Assembly (NCBI RefSeq): GCF_027498035.1
Contig: NZ_CP114978.1
Location: 744,001 to 808,000 of the forward strand
Origin: Pseudoxanthomonas sp.
GTDB lineage: Bacteria; Pseudomonadota; Gammaproteobacteria; Xanthomonadales; Xanthomonadaceae
Length of the DNA stretch: 64,000 nt
Direction of reading: 5' to 3'
The translations under genes and the position numbers were made by a program. The notes below the pieces were generated by a model. It was not told where the DNA came from and did not search any database. It saw only the letters and a program-made list of their open reading frames with translations. Shown here one piece after another: positions 1 to 8,333 of the stretch. Numbering within the stretch: position 1 is the stretch's first letter; every line of letters starts with the position of its first letter.

Positions 1-1
1 T

Positions 2-223
2 GCCACGATCCTCACCGGCGAACTGGACCTATTTGTCGACGAGAACATTGCCTACGCGCAGCGCCTGCTGCACGCCGGAGTAGAGATGGAACTTCACGTC
101 TATCCCGCTGCGCATCACGGCTTCGACCGCCACAACCCGGGCGCCGGACTGTCCCGTCGCTTCTTTGGTGATCGTGACGCCGCCTTGCGCAGGGCGATGT
201 GGAAGCAGCGCGCACAGGCTTAA
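2..223 (+). CDS. alpha/beta hydrolase (esterase/lipase family), C-terminal fragment
   Basis: Only the last 73 residues lie in the window; the 5' part is to the left. The fragment reads TGELDLFVDENIAYAQRLLHAGV and then VYPAAHHGFD. This is the usual end of hormone-sensitive-lipase-type alpha/beta hydrolases: the Asp of GELDLF and the His of HHGFD fit the acid and base of the catalytic triad, and the nucleophile Ser must lie upstream of the window. Such enzymes hydrolyse carboxyl esters in the cytoplasm; the substrate cannot be inferred. An SDR gene follows 44 bases downstream on the same strand, so the two may be co-transcribed. Confidence 0.75.
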   Translation, partial: ATILTGELDLFVDENIAYAQRLLHAGVEMELHVYPAAHHGFDRHNPGAGLSRRFFGDRDAALRRAMWKQRAQA

Positions 224-267
224 AAAGGCATTTAAACGTATTTCTCTTGTCTTACAGGAGTTAGGTG

Positions 268-1047
268 ATGAGTTCACTGAGTCTGAAGAAAAAAGTTGCA
301 GCGGTGACTGGCGGCGCAAGCGGCATCGGCGCCGCCTGTGTACGCCGCTTGGCGCGGCTGGGCGCAACGGTGGTCATCCTCGATGTGGATCTCGAGTCAG
401 GTCAGGCACTGCAGGCCGAGCTAGGCGCGCCGCATCTCTACCGCAGCTTGGACGTGTCCGACCCGGCGGCGTGGAAAACAGTCCTTGACGAGGTCGAAGA
501 TCTGCTGGGACGTGTGGATATCCTGCATCTCAACGCCGGTGTCATGAGCCGGCCCCGCGGTGCGCCGTTGCTCGACGACCCATTGAAGTGGTTCACGCAG
601 GACGCTTACCGCAAGGTGCGCGGCGTGAATCTGGATGGCGTGGTCTACGGGATCGAGGCGGTGCTGGGAAGAGGCGGATGTTCTCGTATCGTGCTCACCG
701 CCTCTGGCGCCGCGGTTAGTCCGCTGGCCATGGATCCTTTCTATACCGCGACTAAGCATGCCGAGCTGGGCTTGGGCCTGGCTCTGGCGCCGACGCTCGC
801 TGAAAAAGGCATGAGGATCGACGTCATCTGCCCCGGTGCCGTGGATACACCAATTACGGCGCCGGACATCCGGGCAATGCCACTGAAGCAAGAGTCGCCC
901 GAGTTCATTGCTTCTGCGCTGGAGCAAATCCTGGCCTCCCCCAATGCACCAAATCATGCTTGGCTGGCTTACAGCGAAAAGGAAGGGGTGCGGGCCTATG
1001 TCCCGACGGGCGCTCAAGCGGCGTTGGATGTGGTTGATCGGCAGTAA
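268..1047 (+). CDS. SDR family NAD(P)-dependent oxidoreductase
   Basis: A 259-residue classical short-chain dehydrogenase. The N-terminal Rossmann motif VTGGASGIGAA is followed by an acidic residue after beta-2 (ILDVD), which favours NAD(H). LHLNAGV is the NAG motif, and the Ser in VLTASGAA with YTATK supplies the catalytic Ser-Tyr-Lys. CPGAVDT follows the active site as usual. The ATG at 268 is preceded by an AGGAG box ending at 260, so it is preferred over the GTG at 265. Substrate is unknown. The gene lies between a hydrolase and a CoA-transferase pair, so a role in hydroxy-acid or ester catabolism is possible but not shown. Confidence 0.85.
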   Translation: MSSLSLKKKVAAVTGGASGIGAACVRRLARLGATVVILDVDLESGQALQAELGAPHLYRSLDVSDPAAWKTVLDEVEDLLGRVDILHLNAGVMSRPRGAPLLDDPLKWFTQDAYRKVRGVNLDGVVYGIEAVLGRGGCSRIVLTASGAAVSPLAMDPFYTATKHAELGLGLALAPTLAEKGMRIDVICPGAVDTPITAPDIRAMPLKQESPEFIASALEQILASPNAPNHAWLAYSEKEGVRAYVPTGAQAALDVVDRQ

Positions 1048-1274
1048 TGAAAATGGTCCTCGTGTCTCGATAGCGCAGCATCGCGACCTGCACTCTGCTT
1101 GATACGTTTGATGACGGTACTGACGACTGAGGGGACTTTTCATACCCGTGGGAAGTCACTCAAATGCTGTCGGGTTAAATACTGCGACCGCAGATCGTCC
1201 TGTAGCGAGTCTTCTGCTTGGTTGATGTGCAATCGTTGGATCTCTCGCGGTCGCTATCAATCATGGGAGTTTCC

Positions 1275-1997
1275 ATGCAAGGCCAAGGATTTCGCAAAGT
1301 TTTCCAAACCGCGTCTGCGGCTCTTCACGGTCTTGTCGCAGACGGCCAGATCCTGGCGGTGGGCGGCTTTGGCCTGTGCGGGATGCCCGAGCAGCTGATC
1401 AGCGCGCTGCGCGATATCGGGGTCAAGGACCTGACGGTGATCTCCAATAACGCGGGCGTGGACGGCTTCGGGCTGGGCCAGCTGCTGGAGACGCGCCAGA
1501 TCAAGAAGATGATTTCTTCCTATGTTGGCGAGAACAAGGAATTCGCGCGCCAGTACCTGGCCGGCGAGCTGGAGCTGGAATTCAACCCGCAGGGCACGTT
1601 GGCCGAGCGCCTGCGCGCGGGCGGGGCGGGCATCCCGGCGTTCTTCACCGCCACTGGCTACGGCACGGTGATCGCCGAAGGCAAGGAAACGCGCGAATTC
1701 GACGGCAAGCACTACATCCTGGAAACCGCGCTGCACGCCGACATCGCCCTGGTCAAAGCCTGGAAGGCTGACACCGCCGGCAACCTGGTGTTCCGCATGA
1801 CCGCGCGCAACTTCAACCCGGCCTGCGCGATGGCCGGCAAGGTCTGTGTTGCCGAGGTCGAGGAGGTGGTCGAAGTCGGTGCCATTGATCCGGACCAGGT
1901 GCACCTCCCTGGCATTTACGTCGACCGCATCGTGGTCAACGCAAACCCTGAGAAACGCATCGAACAGCGCACCGTGCGCGCGCAGGAGACACACTGA
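1275..1997 (+). CDS. scoA: 3-oxoacid (succinyl-CoA:acetoacetate) CoA-transferase subunit A
   Basis: Subunit A of a two-subunit CoA-transferase that moves CoA from succinyl-CoA to acetoacetate or similar 3-oxoacids, feeding ketone-body or branched-chain catabolism into acetyl-CoA. The N-terminal GQILAVGGFGLCGMPE is the glycine-rich CoA-transferase family I signature; ISNNAGVDGFGLG and FTATGYGT are also typical. The ATG at 1275 is chosen because GGGAG lies 5 bases upstream and KVF starts where homologues start; an in-frame ATG at 1263 and TTG at 1218 are alternatives. Its stop overlaps the start of subunit B (TGATG), indicating translational coupling. About 240 residues, the normal length. Confidence 0.9.
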   Translation: MQGQGFRKVFQTASAALHGLVADGQILAVGGFGLCGMPEQLISALRDIGVKDLTVISNNAGVDGFGLGQLLETRQIKKMISSYVGENKEFARQYLAGELELEFNPQGTLAERLRAGGAGIPAFFTATGYGTVIAEGKETREFDGKHYILETALHADIALVKAWKADTAGNLVFRMTARNFNPACAMAGKVCVAEVEEVVEVGAIDPDQVHLPGIYVDRIVVNANPEKRIEQRTVRAQETH

Positions 1998-2686
1998 TGG
2001 CCTGGACCCGCGAACAGATGGCCGCACGCGCCGCCCAGGAACTCACCGACGGCGCCTACGTGAACCTGGGCATCGGCCTGCCCACGCTGGTGGCCAACTA
2101 CATTCCAGACGGCGTGGACGTGTGGCTGCAGTCGGAAAACGGCCTGCTCGGCATTGGTCCATTCCCGACCGAAGACGAGATCGACGCCGACCTGATCAAC
2201 GCCGGGAAACAGACCGTCACCGCGCGCAAGGGCGCCAGCTTCTTCGGCAGCCACGATTCGTTCGCCATGATCCGCGGCGGCCACATCGACCTGGCCATCC
2301 TGGGCGCGATGCAGGTCAGCGAGAAGGGCGACCTGGCCAACTGGATGGTGCCCGGCAAGATGGTCAAGGGCATGGGCGGCGCGATGGACCTGGTTGCCGG
2401 CGTCAAGCGCGTGGTGGTGATCATGGAACACGTGGCCAAGGACGGCGGCCACAAGATCCTGCCCGCCTGCGACCTGCCGCTTACCGGCGTGGGCGTGGTC
2501 AACCGGATCATCACCGACCTGGGCGTGTTCGATGTCACGCCAGAGGGGCTGGCGCTGGTGGAGTTGGCGGAGGGTGTTACTGCTGAAGAGGTGTCCTTAA
2601 AGACAGCCGTTCCAATAAGAAGCTACGGAATGGCTGTGTCTGGCCGAGGCTTTATGAGAATTCTTGCGCCGATGCCACGAGCTTGA
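1997..2686 (+). CDS. scoB: 3-oxoacid CoA-transferase subunit B, altered C-terminus
   Basis: Partner of the preceding subunit A. It carries the catalytic glutamate in SENGLLGIG, followed by GSHDSFAMIRGGH and GVFDVTPEGL, all typical of subunit B. The last recognisable family segment is VTAEEVSLKTAVP, around 2573-2612. After that the reading frame runs into sequence resembling the terminal inverted repeat of an IS1182-family element (2634 onward), so the final 20 or so residues (SYGMAVSGRGFM...) are IS-derived and the native C-terminus has been lost. The catalytic part is intact and the total length (229 aa) is near normal, so activity is plausible but unproven. Confidence 0.88.
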   Translation: MAWTREQMAARAAQELTDGAYVNLGIGLPTLVANYIPDGVDVWLQSENGLLGIGPFPTEDEIDADLINAGKQTVTARKGASFFGSHDSFAMIRGGHIDLAILGAMQVSEKGDLANWMVPGKMVKGMGGAMDLVAGVKRVVVIMEHVAKDGGHKILPACDLPLTGVGVVNRIITDLGVFDVTPEGLALVELAEGVTAEEVSLKTAVPIRSYGMAVSGRGFMRILAPMPRA

Positions 2687-2812
2687 GTTCTCACGCCTCA
2701 AAAAAAAAAGGAAGACAAACTCAGAAATCGTTGTAAAGACCGTTGACCGGTCGTTCTTTGATCAAATTCCTGAGCCCCTAGCGCTTTAACACAACCTCGG
2801 ACGGAAGCACAC
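2634..2812. repeat. IS1182-like remnant or miniature element
   Basis: The left edge TCTGGCCGAGGCT (2638-2650) repeats the left terminus of the intact IS just downstream. The right edge, ACACAACCTCGGACGGAAGC (2789-2808), resembles the reverse complement of the same terminus. The interior is about 120 bp, AT-richer than its surroundings (with a poly-A run at 2700-2709), and has no transposase sequence. The pair of degenerate ends facing inward suggests a MITE-like derivative or internally deleted copy. It supplies the last codons and stop of scoB. Confidence 0.55.
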
Positions 2813-2859
2813 GCACAAGGGCAGGGCGGTTAGGGATGTTTATCAGCGGTAGGGCGGAT

Positions 2860-4474
2860 GTCCGCTTCTGGCCGAGGCTGTGTGAAAACCACCACGTCAC
2901 TGGCAATATCTGAGCATCACTTGATTGGTGCCGGGCATGAAGCGATTCGTCGATAGCGTTGATCGGTCCCAGGGACTTCTGCTCCCTGATCGGCTCGAAG
3001 ACTACGTCCACGAGGAGAACCCGGTGCGGGTGGTCGACGCGTTCGTTGAAGCGCTCGACCTGAGTGCCTTGGGCTTTGAGGCGGTTGATCGTGCCGCTGG
3101 CGGCCGGCCCGCCTATCACCCGGCCGCGCTGCTCAAGATCTACATCTACGGCTATCTCAACCGCATCCAGTCCAGCCGTCGCCTGGAGCGCGAAGCGCAG
3201 CGCAACCTCGAACTGATCTGGCTGACAGGACGATTGGCGCCGGACTTCAAGACCATCGCCGACTTCCGTAAGGACAACGGTAGTTCCATCGTGTCGGTGT
3301 GCAGCCGGTTCGTTGCGCTGTGCCGGAGGATGAAGGTCTTCTCACATGCAGTGGTCGCAATCGACGGTAGTAAGCTCAAGGCGGTGAACAGCCGAGAGCG
3401 CAACTTCACCGCTGGCAAGATCAGGGCGCGTCGCGAACTGTTGGACGAGAGCGTGGCCCGCTATCTGGCCGAGCTGGATCGGGCTGACCGTGATCCAGCG
3501 CTGCTGCCAGAGGGGCGTGTCCCCCATCTGAAGGACAAGCTGGCCAAGGTGCGTGAGCAGATGGAAGCGCTCGATGCCATCGAGCAGCAGCTCAAAGACA
3601 CACCCGACCACCAGATCTCGCTGACTGATCCTGACGCACGCTCGATGACTTCGAGCGGACGTGGCACCGGGACTGTGGGCTACAACCTTCAAGCCGCGGT
3701 CGATGCTGAGCATCATCTGATCATCGCCCATGAGGTCACCAACGCAGGTAACGACCGCGCCCAGCTCTCGGCCATGGCCATAAAAGCCAAGGATGCGCTC
3801 GGCGCCGAACACATCACTGCGCTGGCCGATCGCGGCTACTTCAATGCGCCGGAGATCCTGGCGTGCGAGCAGGCTGGCATCATCCCGCTGGTGCCCAAGC
3901 CACTGACCTCGAACAGCAAAGCCGAGGGCCGGTTCGACAAGCGGGACTTTATCTACGACCCGCGAGCTGATGCCTATCAATGCCCAGCGGGCGAAGCCGC
4001 CACCCATCGCTTCACTACTGAAGAGAATGGCCTGACGCTACACAAGTATTGGTCATCGGCCTGTCCTGCCTGCCCGATGCGAGCCAAGTGCACGACCGGC
4101 CGCTACCGACGCATCAGCCGATGGGAGCACGAGCACGTGTTGGAGACGATGCAGCTGAGGCTCAATGCCAGGCCACAAGTCGCGGTGACGCGAAAGCAGA
4201 CCGTGGAGCATGTGTTCGGCACGCTCAAGGCTTGGCTGGGCACTACGCCATTTCTGACCACAACCCTTCCAAAGGTCAGAACAGAGATCAGCCTGGCCGT
4301 CCTGGCCTACAACATGAAGCGCATGATCAAGATCATCGGAATGCCGGGCATGCTGAGAGCAATCGCAGCCTAGGCGTCGAACTTCCGTACTTGTCACAGT
4401 TGTCTGATCTGGACGCACCAGTGACGCTGAAACATCGGCGAAGAGTTTTTACACAGCCTCGACCGGAAGCGGAC
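2860..4474 (+). mobile_element. IS1182-family insertion sequence, apparently complete
   Basis: Imperfect 30-bp terminal inverted repeats bound the element: GTCCGCTTCTGGCCGAGGCT... at 2860-2889 and the reverse complement of GTCCGCTTCCGGTCGAGGCT... at 4445-4474. They agree at about 26 of 30 positions. The 1615-bp element holds one transposase gene filling most of its length. No clear direct target duplication is visible next to the two ends (GCGGAT on the left, CCTGGC on the right). Confidence 0.85.
2937..4373 (+). CDS. IS1182-family transposase
   Basis: A 478-residue DDE transposase. The N-terminal part (LPDRLEDYVHEENPVRVVDAF, then HPAALLKIYIYGYLNRI) is the InsH/DUF772-type domain. The first catalytic Asp is in VVAIDGSKLKAVNS, the second in ALADRGYFNAPE, and the Glu is in VEHVFGTLKAW. 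A CPACPMRAKC cysteine cluster precedes the last motif, as in the family. The ATG at 2937 is used because homologues begin MKRF; a TTG at 2925 is upstream in frame. Full length and uninterrupted, so the element may be active. Confidence 0.92.
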   Translation: MKRFVDSVDRSQGLLLPDRLEDYVHEENPVRVVDAFVEALDLSALGFEAVDRAAGGRPAYHPAALLKIYIYGYLNRIQSSRRLEREAQRNLELIWLTGRLAPDFKTIADFRKDNGSSIVSVCSRFVALCRRMKVFSHAVVAIDGSKLKAVNSRERNFTAGKIRARRELLDESVARYLAELDRADRDPALLPEGRVPHLKDKLAKVREQMEALDAIEQQLKDTPDHQISLTDPDARSMTSSGRGTGTVGYNLQAAVDAEHHLIIAHEVTNAGNDRAQLSAMAIKAKDALGAEHITALADRGYFNAPEILACEQAGIIPLVPKPLTSNSKAEGRFDKRDFIYDPRADAYQCPAGEAATHRFTTEENGLTLHKYWSSACPACPMRAKCTTGRYRRISRWEHEHVLETMQLRLNARPQVAVTRKQTVEHVFGTLKAWLGTTPFLTTTLPKVRTEISLAVLAYNMKRMIKIIGMPGMLRAIAA

Positions 4475-4567
4475 CCTGGCCCACGGGTAGGGCAGGGGAG
4501 CTGCTATCCAATATTAGGATTAGATGGATTTATCGTGGGTAGGGAGAGAGCAGTTTTCCTCCCCGAG

Positions 4568-5473
4568 TCATGCCTGCTCGGGGGTTTGCGGATCACCTGT
4601 AGGGTCAAACACGAACCGCTGCCCGGGAACCAGATTGAAATTGCAGTCTCCCGGCGGAAGTCCGTTTAGTCTCAGGAGAATGATGGCTTCGCCTTTCTTC
4701 GCCAGGTCGTTCAGAATCTCTTCCTCAAGCTTCTCGAAATGCGACAGCATGTGGAGAAACCCAGAGAGAACTTCTTCGCAATCTTTCAGCAGTTGTTGCT
4801 TCGACTCTCCTACGGTGCGGATGTTGAGCGTCTGGATTTCGGAATGGGCGGCCTGGGAGTTTCGTAGCTTATTCACAAAATTCATGTGATCCATTGCGCA
4901 ATGGTCGAACTCAAGGCACAGATGAAATGGGTGCGCTAGCGTGCCTATCAGCGAAACCAAATGCGGGTCTTTCCCGTTCTCCTTCTTGCATGCAGGACAG
5001 GGAGACTCCAGCAGAGCGCCGAGCGCTAAGCGCTTGTATCGCGATTCAGTGAAGTTCGTGCAATAGAGCAACTGCTTGATCGCGACCTCGCAAACTCTAG
5101 CGGTATAGAGAAGCACGTCGTTGTATAGGCGAAGTCGCTCGACTTCTGCGTCCACCTCGGTGTGATCCGGTGTCGGGCTGGTGGCGTAATCGTGATAGGC
5201 GTTGATAGCCCGACTCAGGACCAAAGAAAGCGCGGATCCGCTGTAGCTGTATGGATTCGTGTAACGCCCCTTGATTTCGCGGTCGGAGTTGGAGATATAT
5301 GAGAGTTGGCCGCGTTGCATCATCCAGGCCCGCATCTCGCGAGCCAGCGGAAGGAAATTGATACCCTCGATCTGCTCGCCTTCCCAGCGGAACGCGTGCG
5401 GACGGTAACTCCACGAGAGATGCTTTCCATGCCACTCGCGTTCGGGCGGTCGCTTGGTGCTTTCGGCATTCAT
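4568..5473 (-). CDS. hypothetical helical protein with a HEPN-like motif
   Basis: A 301-residue soluble protein that I do not recognise. It has long amphipathic helices, a single CPAC pair near residue 180, and the stretch KLRNSQAAH near residue 217. The latter resembles the R-N-x(n)-H motif of HEPN ribonucleases, although the spacing (Rx5H) is one residue longer than the commonest form. No transmembrane segment or signal peptide is seen. Base composition is clearly less GC-rich than the flanking core genes, which indicates recent acquisition. It lies on the same strand as, and 217 bases downstream of, the Rad50-like gene, and is bounded on the other side by the IS. No good ribosome binding site is visible before the ATG, so the start is uncertain. 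Confidence 0.6.
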   Translation of the reverse strand: MNAESTKRPPEREWHGKHLSWSYRPHAFRWEGEQIEGINFLPLAREMRAWMMQRGQLSYISNSDREIKGRYTNPYSYSGSALSLVLSRAINAYHDYATSPTPDHTEVDAEVERLRLYNDVLLYTARVCEVAIKQLLYCTNFTESRYKRLALGALLESPCPACKKENGKDPHLVSLIGTLAHPFHLCLEFDHCAMDHMNFVNKLRNSQAAHSEIQTLNIRTVGESKQQLLKDCEEVLSGFLHMLSHFEKLEEEILNDLAKKGEAIILLRLNGLPPGDCNFNLVPGQRFVFDPTGDPQTPEQA

Positions 5474-5690
5474 GATGCAAGAGTAGTCCGAGCATTCTCA
5501 ATGAGAAAGAACTGGCTTAAGGTAGTCGCCATAGCCTGCCATTGGCTGAAAGGGAGCGTCAGTGGGGCAGGGGACTACGAAGCCGTATCGGGGGTAGTGA
5601 AGCCCAGGTGCTTAACTCAATCTTCCGCGGGGCGGGACCGAACCCCAGACGTTGAATTGGCCGCGTGAGTAGGATTGTCAAAAAAACCCA

Positions 5691-8333
5691 TCACGTGCCA
5701 GGTTGCAAAGCTTCAGCAAGATCGCGGACGGGCGTGCCCAAGTCGCGCCAGCGGTCCGGATGGCAGGTCATCATTAGCACCTGATGGCGTTGGGATGCGT
5801 CGTACAACACGCGCTTGAGCCGATCGAGACGATCCTTGTCGGAGTGGACCAAGGCGTCGTCCAAGACAAGCAGGGTCGGGGCTCCCGACTGCTGCAGCAG
5901 ATCGGCGTAGGCGAGGCGGCAGACCAGCCCCAACTGCTCGCGCGTGCCGAAACTCTGTTCCTCGTAGTCGCCGGCGTTGCGGCCTTCCGTGGTGACCAGG
6001 CCACCCGGTAGCAGACCGGCATCCATGACGAGCTGCTGGTCTGGGAAGAGCAGACGCAAATAGTAGTCGACTCGGGATTGCAGGGGCGCCAGCAGGCGCT
6101 GCTGCACCGCGGCGCGGCGACGCTCCAAGATTTCGAGCAGGTGCGTTAGTACCTCGATCTGGCGCTTGAACTGGCCTACGCGAAGCGTCAGTGAGGCGTG
6201 CTGCACACGCAGCTGATCGCGCTGCTCTTCCAGGCCGTCGGCGCCCACGTGTTGGATCTCGGCACGCACCTGGGTCATGCGATCACGAGCAGAGTCGAAG
6301 CGTCTGCGCTCAGCCTTGGCGCTGGCATCGAGGCGGTCGACGTCGAGCTTCAGCTGGTCAGCGTTCAATGCAGCAGCTTGCGATTGAAACTCGCGGAGCT
6401 GGGTGGCGGCGTCGCGGGCGTCCGCCTGGGCTTGGAGCAGCCGAGCGTCAACATCGCGAATCTCATCCTGGCGGGTCGGGGAATCCACGCGGGCCTGCAG
6501 CTCCGTGACGGCCGCGGTGGACTGGTCGCGTGCAATCTCGGCTTCGCGCACATGCTGCTGGTGCCGGGAGCGTTCCTCACCGGCCAGCGTGAGGGCGTCC
6601 TGTGCGTGGCGCTGGGCATCCTGGGCTTCAACTAGGGGCAGCGTAGTCTCGGGGGGCGGCGGCAGGTCGGCTAAGCGCGCGGCGATCGCCATGCGGTCGG
6701 CGTCGAACCGGTCGAGTTCGAGGGCGAGGGCTGGGATGCCCTCGGGCGCCGCGGCGCGCAGTTCGCCGCGCGCCACGTCAGCGGCATGCTGGGCGGCACG
6801 GTACGCCTCGGCCTTGGCTTCAGCCTCCTGCAGGCTGGCTACCCCTGCTGCCGTGAGAGAGGCGGCAAACGCCTCATTGGCGTGGGTGCGGCGCGAGACG
6901 AGGGCATCCAGATCTTCGCCGCCAGGTCGCACCTCCAGGCGACCCAGGCCCGGCAGCTCGATGTCCACAGGAGCGGTTACCAGCAGCTCGCCGTCGCCGG
7001 CGAGGGTGTCGGTGCCGGCGCGCAACTGGATACCGGGATCAAGGGTATAGCCGACACGAGTGCTGACCGCCTCTAGCCGCACCACGGCATCCCGCAGCTC
7101 CGCTGATCGTTCACGGATGGCCTCGAGGTCTTGGGGGTGGAGCAGCGTGGCGGCGGCTTCGGCCTGCCGTGCCTCGAGCCGCCCCTTGGCCTCCAGTGCC
7201 TGCGCATGGCGCGTGTGCAGGGCGGCGTGCTGGTGTTCGAGTCGGCCCTGTTGGCCGGTCAGGTCCGCGCGGGTGGCAGCGTCCTGGGCCTGCTGAAGGG
7301 CTTGGGCTGCCTCCTTCATGGCGTGATCGGCGGTGGCGTAGTCGCCCTGGACCTGCGCGGACCTTGCCTGCATGTTCCCGAGGGCGTCGGTGGTGTTGGT
7401 GAGGCGCGTAATGGCCGAGGCCAGCAAGGACTCGGGTTCACGCAGTTCGCCAAGGCGATTGGTAAAGAGGGTGATGCGGTTGCCGGCGTCCTCGCGGCGC
7501 TGTTCCTGGGCTGCAATTGCGCCGTGCAAACGGTCCGCCTCGTCTAGTCCGGATTGGGCCTGGCCGCGCTGGGCCTCCAACTGCTCCCACGGGCGGGCGG
7601 ATTCGAGTTCGCTCACCGTCGCCTGCAGGCGGGTTAGATCGTCGACTTGGCCGCGGTAGCGTTCGATGCGGGCATCGAGGCCCTGCAGTTGCTCGGTGCA
7701 GGCGGCCAGCTCGTTCCTGGCGGTGGCATAGGGGCCGCGTGGGTCATTGCGGGCGCCGGTGACCAGCGCGTCCTTCTGCGCGCTCAGGCGATCGATGACC
7801 GCATCACCGCCGGTGCTTGCGATGTTGCCCACTAAGGCCTGCAGCGCGCCCTGCAGGTGGCTGTCGGCGTGTTCCACCTGCGCGTGGACGTCCTGCCCGG
7901 CACCCTGCTGGACCCAGAGGAGGCCGGGGATGCCCCAGTTGTCGTCGCGGCTGGCGCCGCGCCGGGCATAGCTGTAGCCGATGAGGGAGGCGAGGTAGTC
8001 TTCCGCGTCCTCGCCGTCCAGGGTTTCGCGGGCGTAAGACAGGGAGCACCGCTTGGTCGCGAGGAAGCTCTTTTCCAGATGGTAAGGCGTGCCGGCGACC
8101 GTGAAGTCGAGCTGGATGGTCGGGGCGACGCCGCCGGCATCGCGCGGGCGCAGGTGGTCAACCGAGCTGGACTTGTAGCGCTCGAGGAAGGCGGCACGGA
8201 TGGCGTCCACAAGGGTGGATTTGCCTGTCCCGTTGGGTCCGGAGAAGACGTTGAGGCCCGGCTCCAGGTCCTCGAGGACGACAGGTGCTCGGAACATGCG
8301 GACGTTCTGCAGAGCGATTCGCTGGAGCTTCAT
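5691..8333 (-). CDS. Rad50/SbcC/YhaN-like AAA ATPase without zinc hook
   Basis: An 880-residue SMC/Rad50-type ATPase. Walker A GPNGTGKST is near residues 33-41, the ABC signature region SFGTREQLGL near 789, and Walker B LLVLDDALVHSD near 819, followed by an H-loop-like TCHPDRW. Between them lie about 550 residues of coiled-coil-type sequence rich in Ala, Arg, Gln and Glu. A CxxC zinc-hook motif, normal at the apex of Rad50 and SbcC, is absent; that resembles YhaN-type relatives. The start overlaps the stop of the upstream phosphoesterase gene (ATGA), so the two products are probably made together and form an Mre11-Rad50-like complex acting on DNA ends in the cytoplasm. Confidence 0.85.
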   Translation of the reverse strand: MKLQRIALQNVRMFRAPVVLEDLEPGLNVFSGPNGTGKSTLVDAIRAAFLERYKSSSVDHLRPRDAGGVAPTIQLDFTVAGTPYHLEKSFLATKRCSLSYARETLDGEDAEDYLASLIGYSYARRGASRDDNWGIPGLLWVQQGAGQDVHAQVEHADSHLQGALQALVGNIASTGGDAVIDRLSAQKDALVTGARNDPRGPYATARNELAACTEQLQGLDARIERYRGQVDDLTRLQATVSELESARPWEQLEAQRGQAQSGLDEADRLHGAIAAQEQRREDAGNRITLFTNRLGELREPESLLASAITRLTNTTDALGNMQARSAQVQGDYATADHAMKEAAQALQQAQDAATRADLTGQQGRLEHQHAALHTRHAQALEAKGRLEARQAEAAATLLHPQDLEAIRERSAELRDAVVRLEAVSTRVGYTLDPGIQLRAGTDTLAGDGELLVTAPVDIELPGLGRLEVRPGGEDLDALVSRRTHANEAFAASLTAAGVASLQEAEAKAEAYRAAQHAADVARGELRAAAPEGIPALALELDRFDADRMAIAARLADLPPPPETTLPLVEAQDAQRHAQDALTLAGEERSRHQQHVREAEIARDQSTAAVTELQARVDSPTRQDEIRDVDARLLQAQADARDAATQLREFQSQAAALNADQLKLDVDRLDASAKAERRRFDSARDRMTQVRAEIQHVGADGLEEQRDQLRVQHASLTLRVGQFKRQIEVLTHLLEILERRRAAVQQRLLAPLQSRVDYYLRLLFPDQQLVMDAGLLPGGLVTTEGRNAGDYEEQSFGTREQLGLVCRLAYADLLQQSGAPTLLVLDDALVHSDKDRLDRLKRVLYDASQRHQVLMMTCHPDRWRDLGTPVRDLAEALQPGT

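Noticed and set aside
5605..5645. tRNA-like T-arm fragment (GGGTTCGGTCCCG on the minus strand)
   Set aside because: No matching acceptor, D or anticodon arms around it; it could be a decayed attachment site but cannot be supported.
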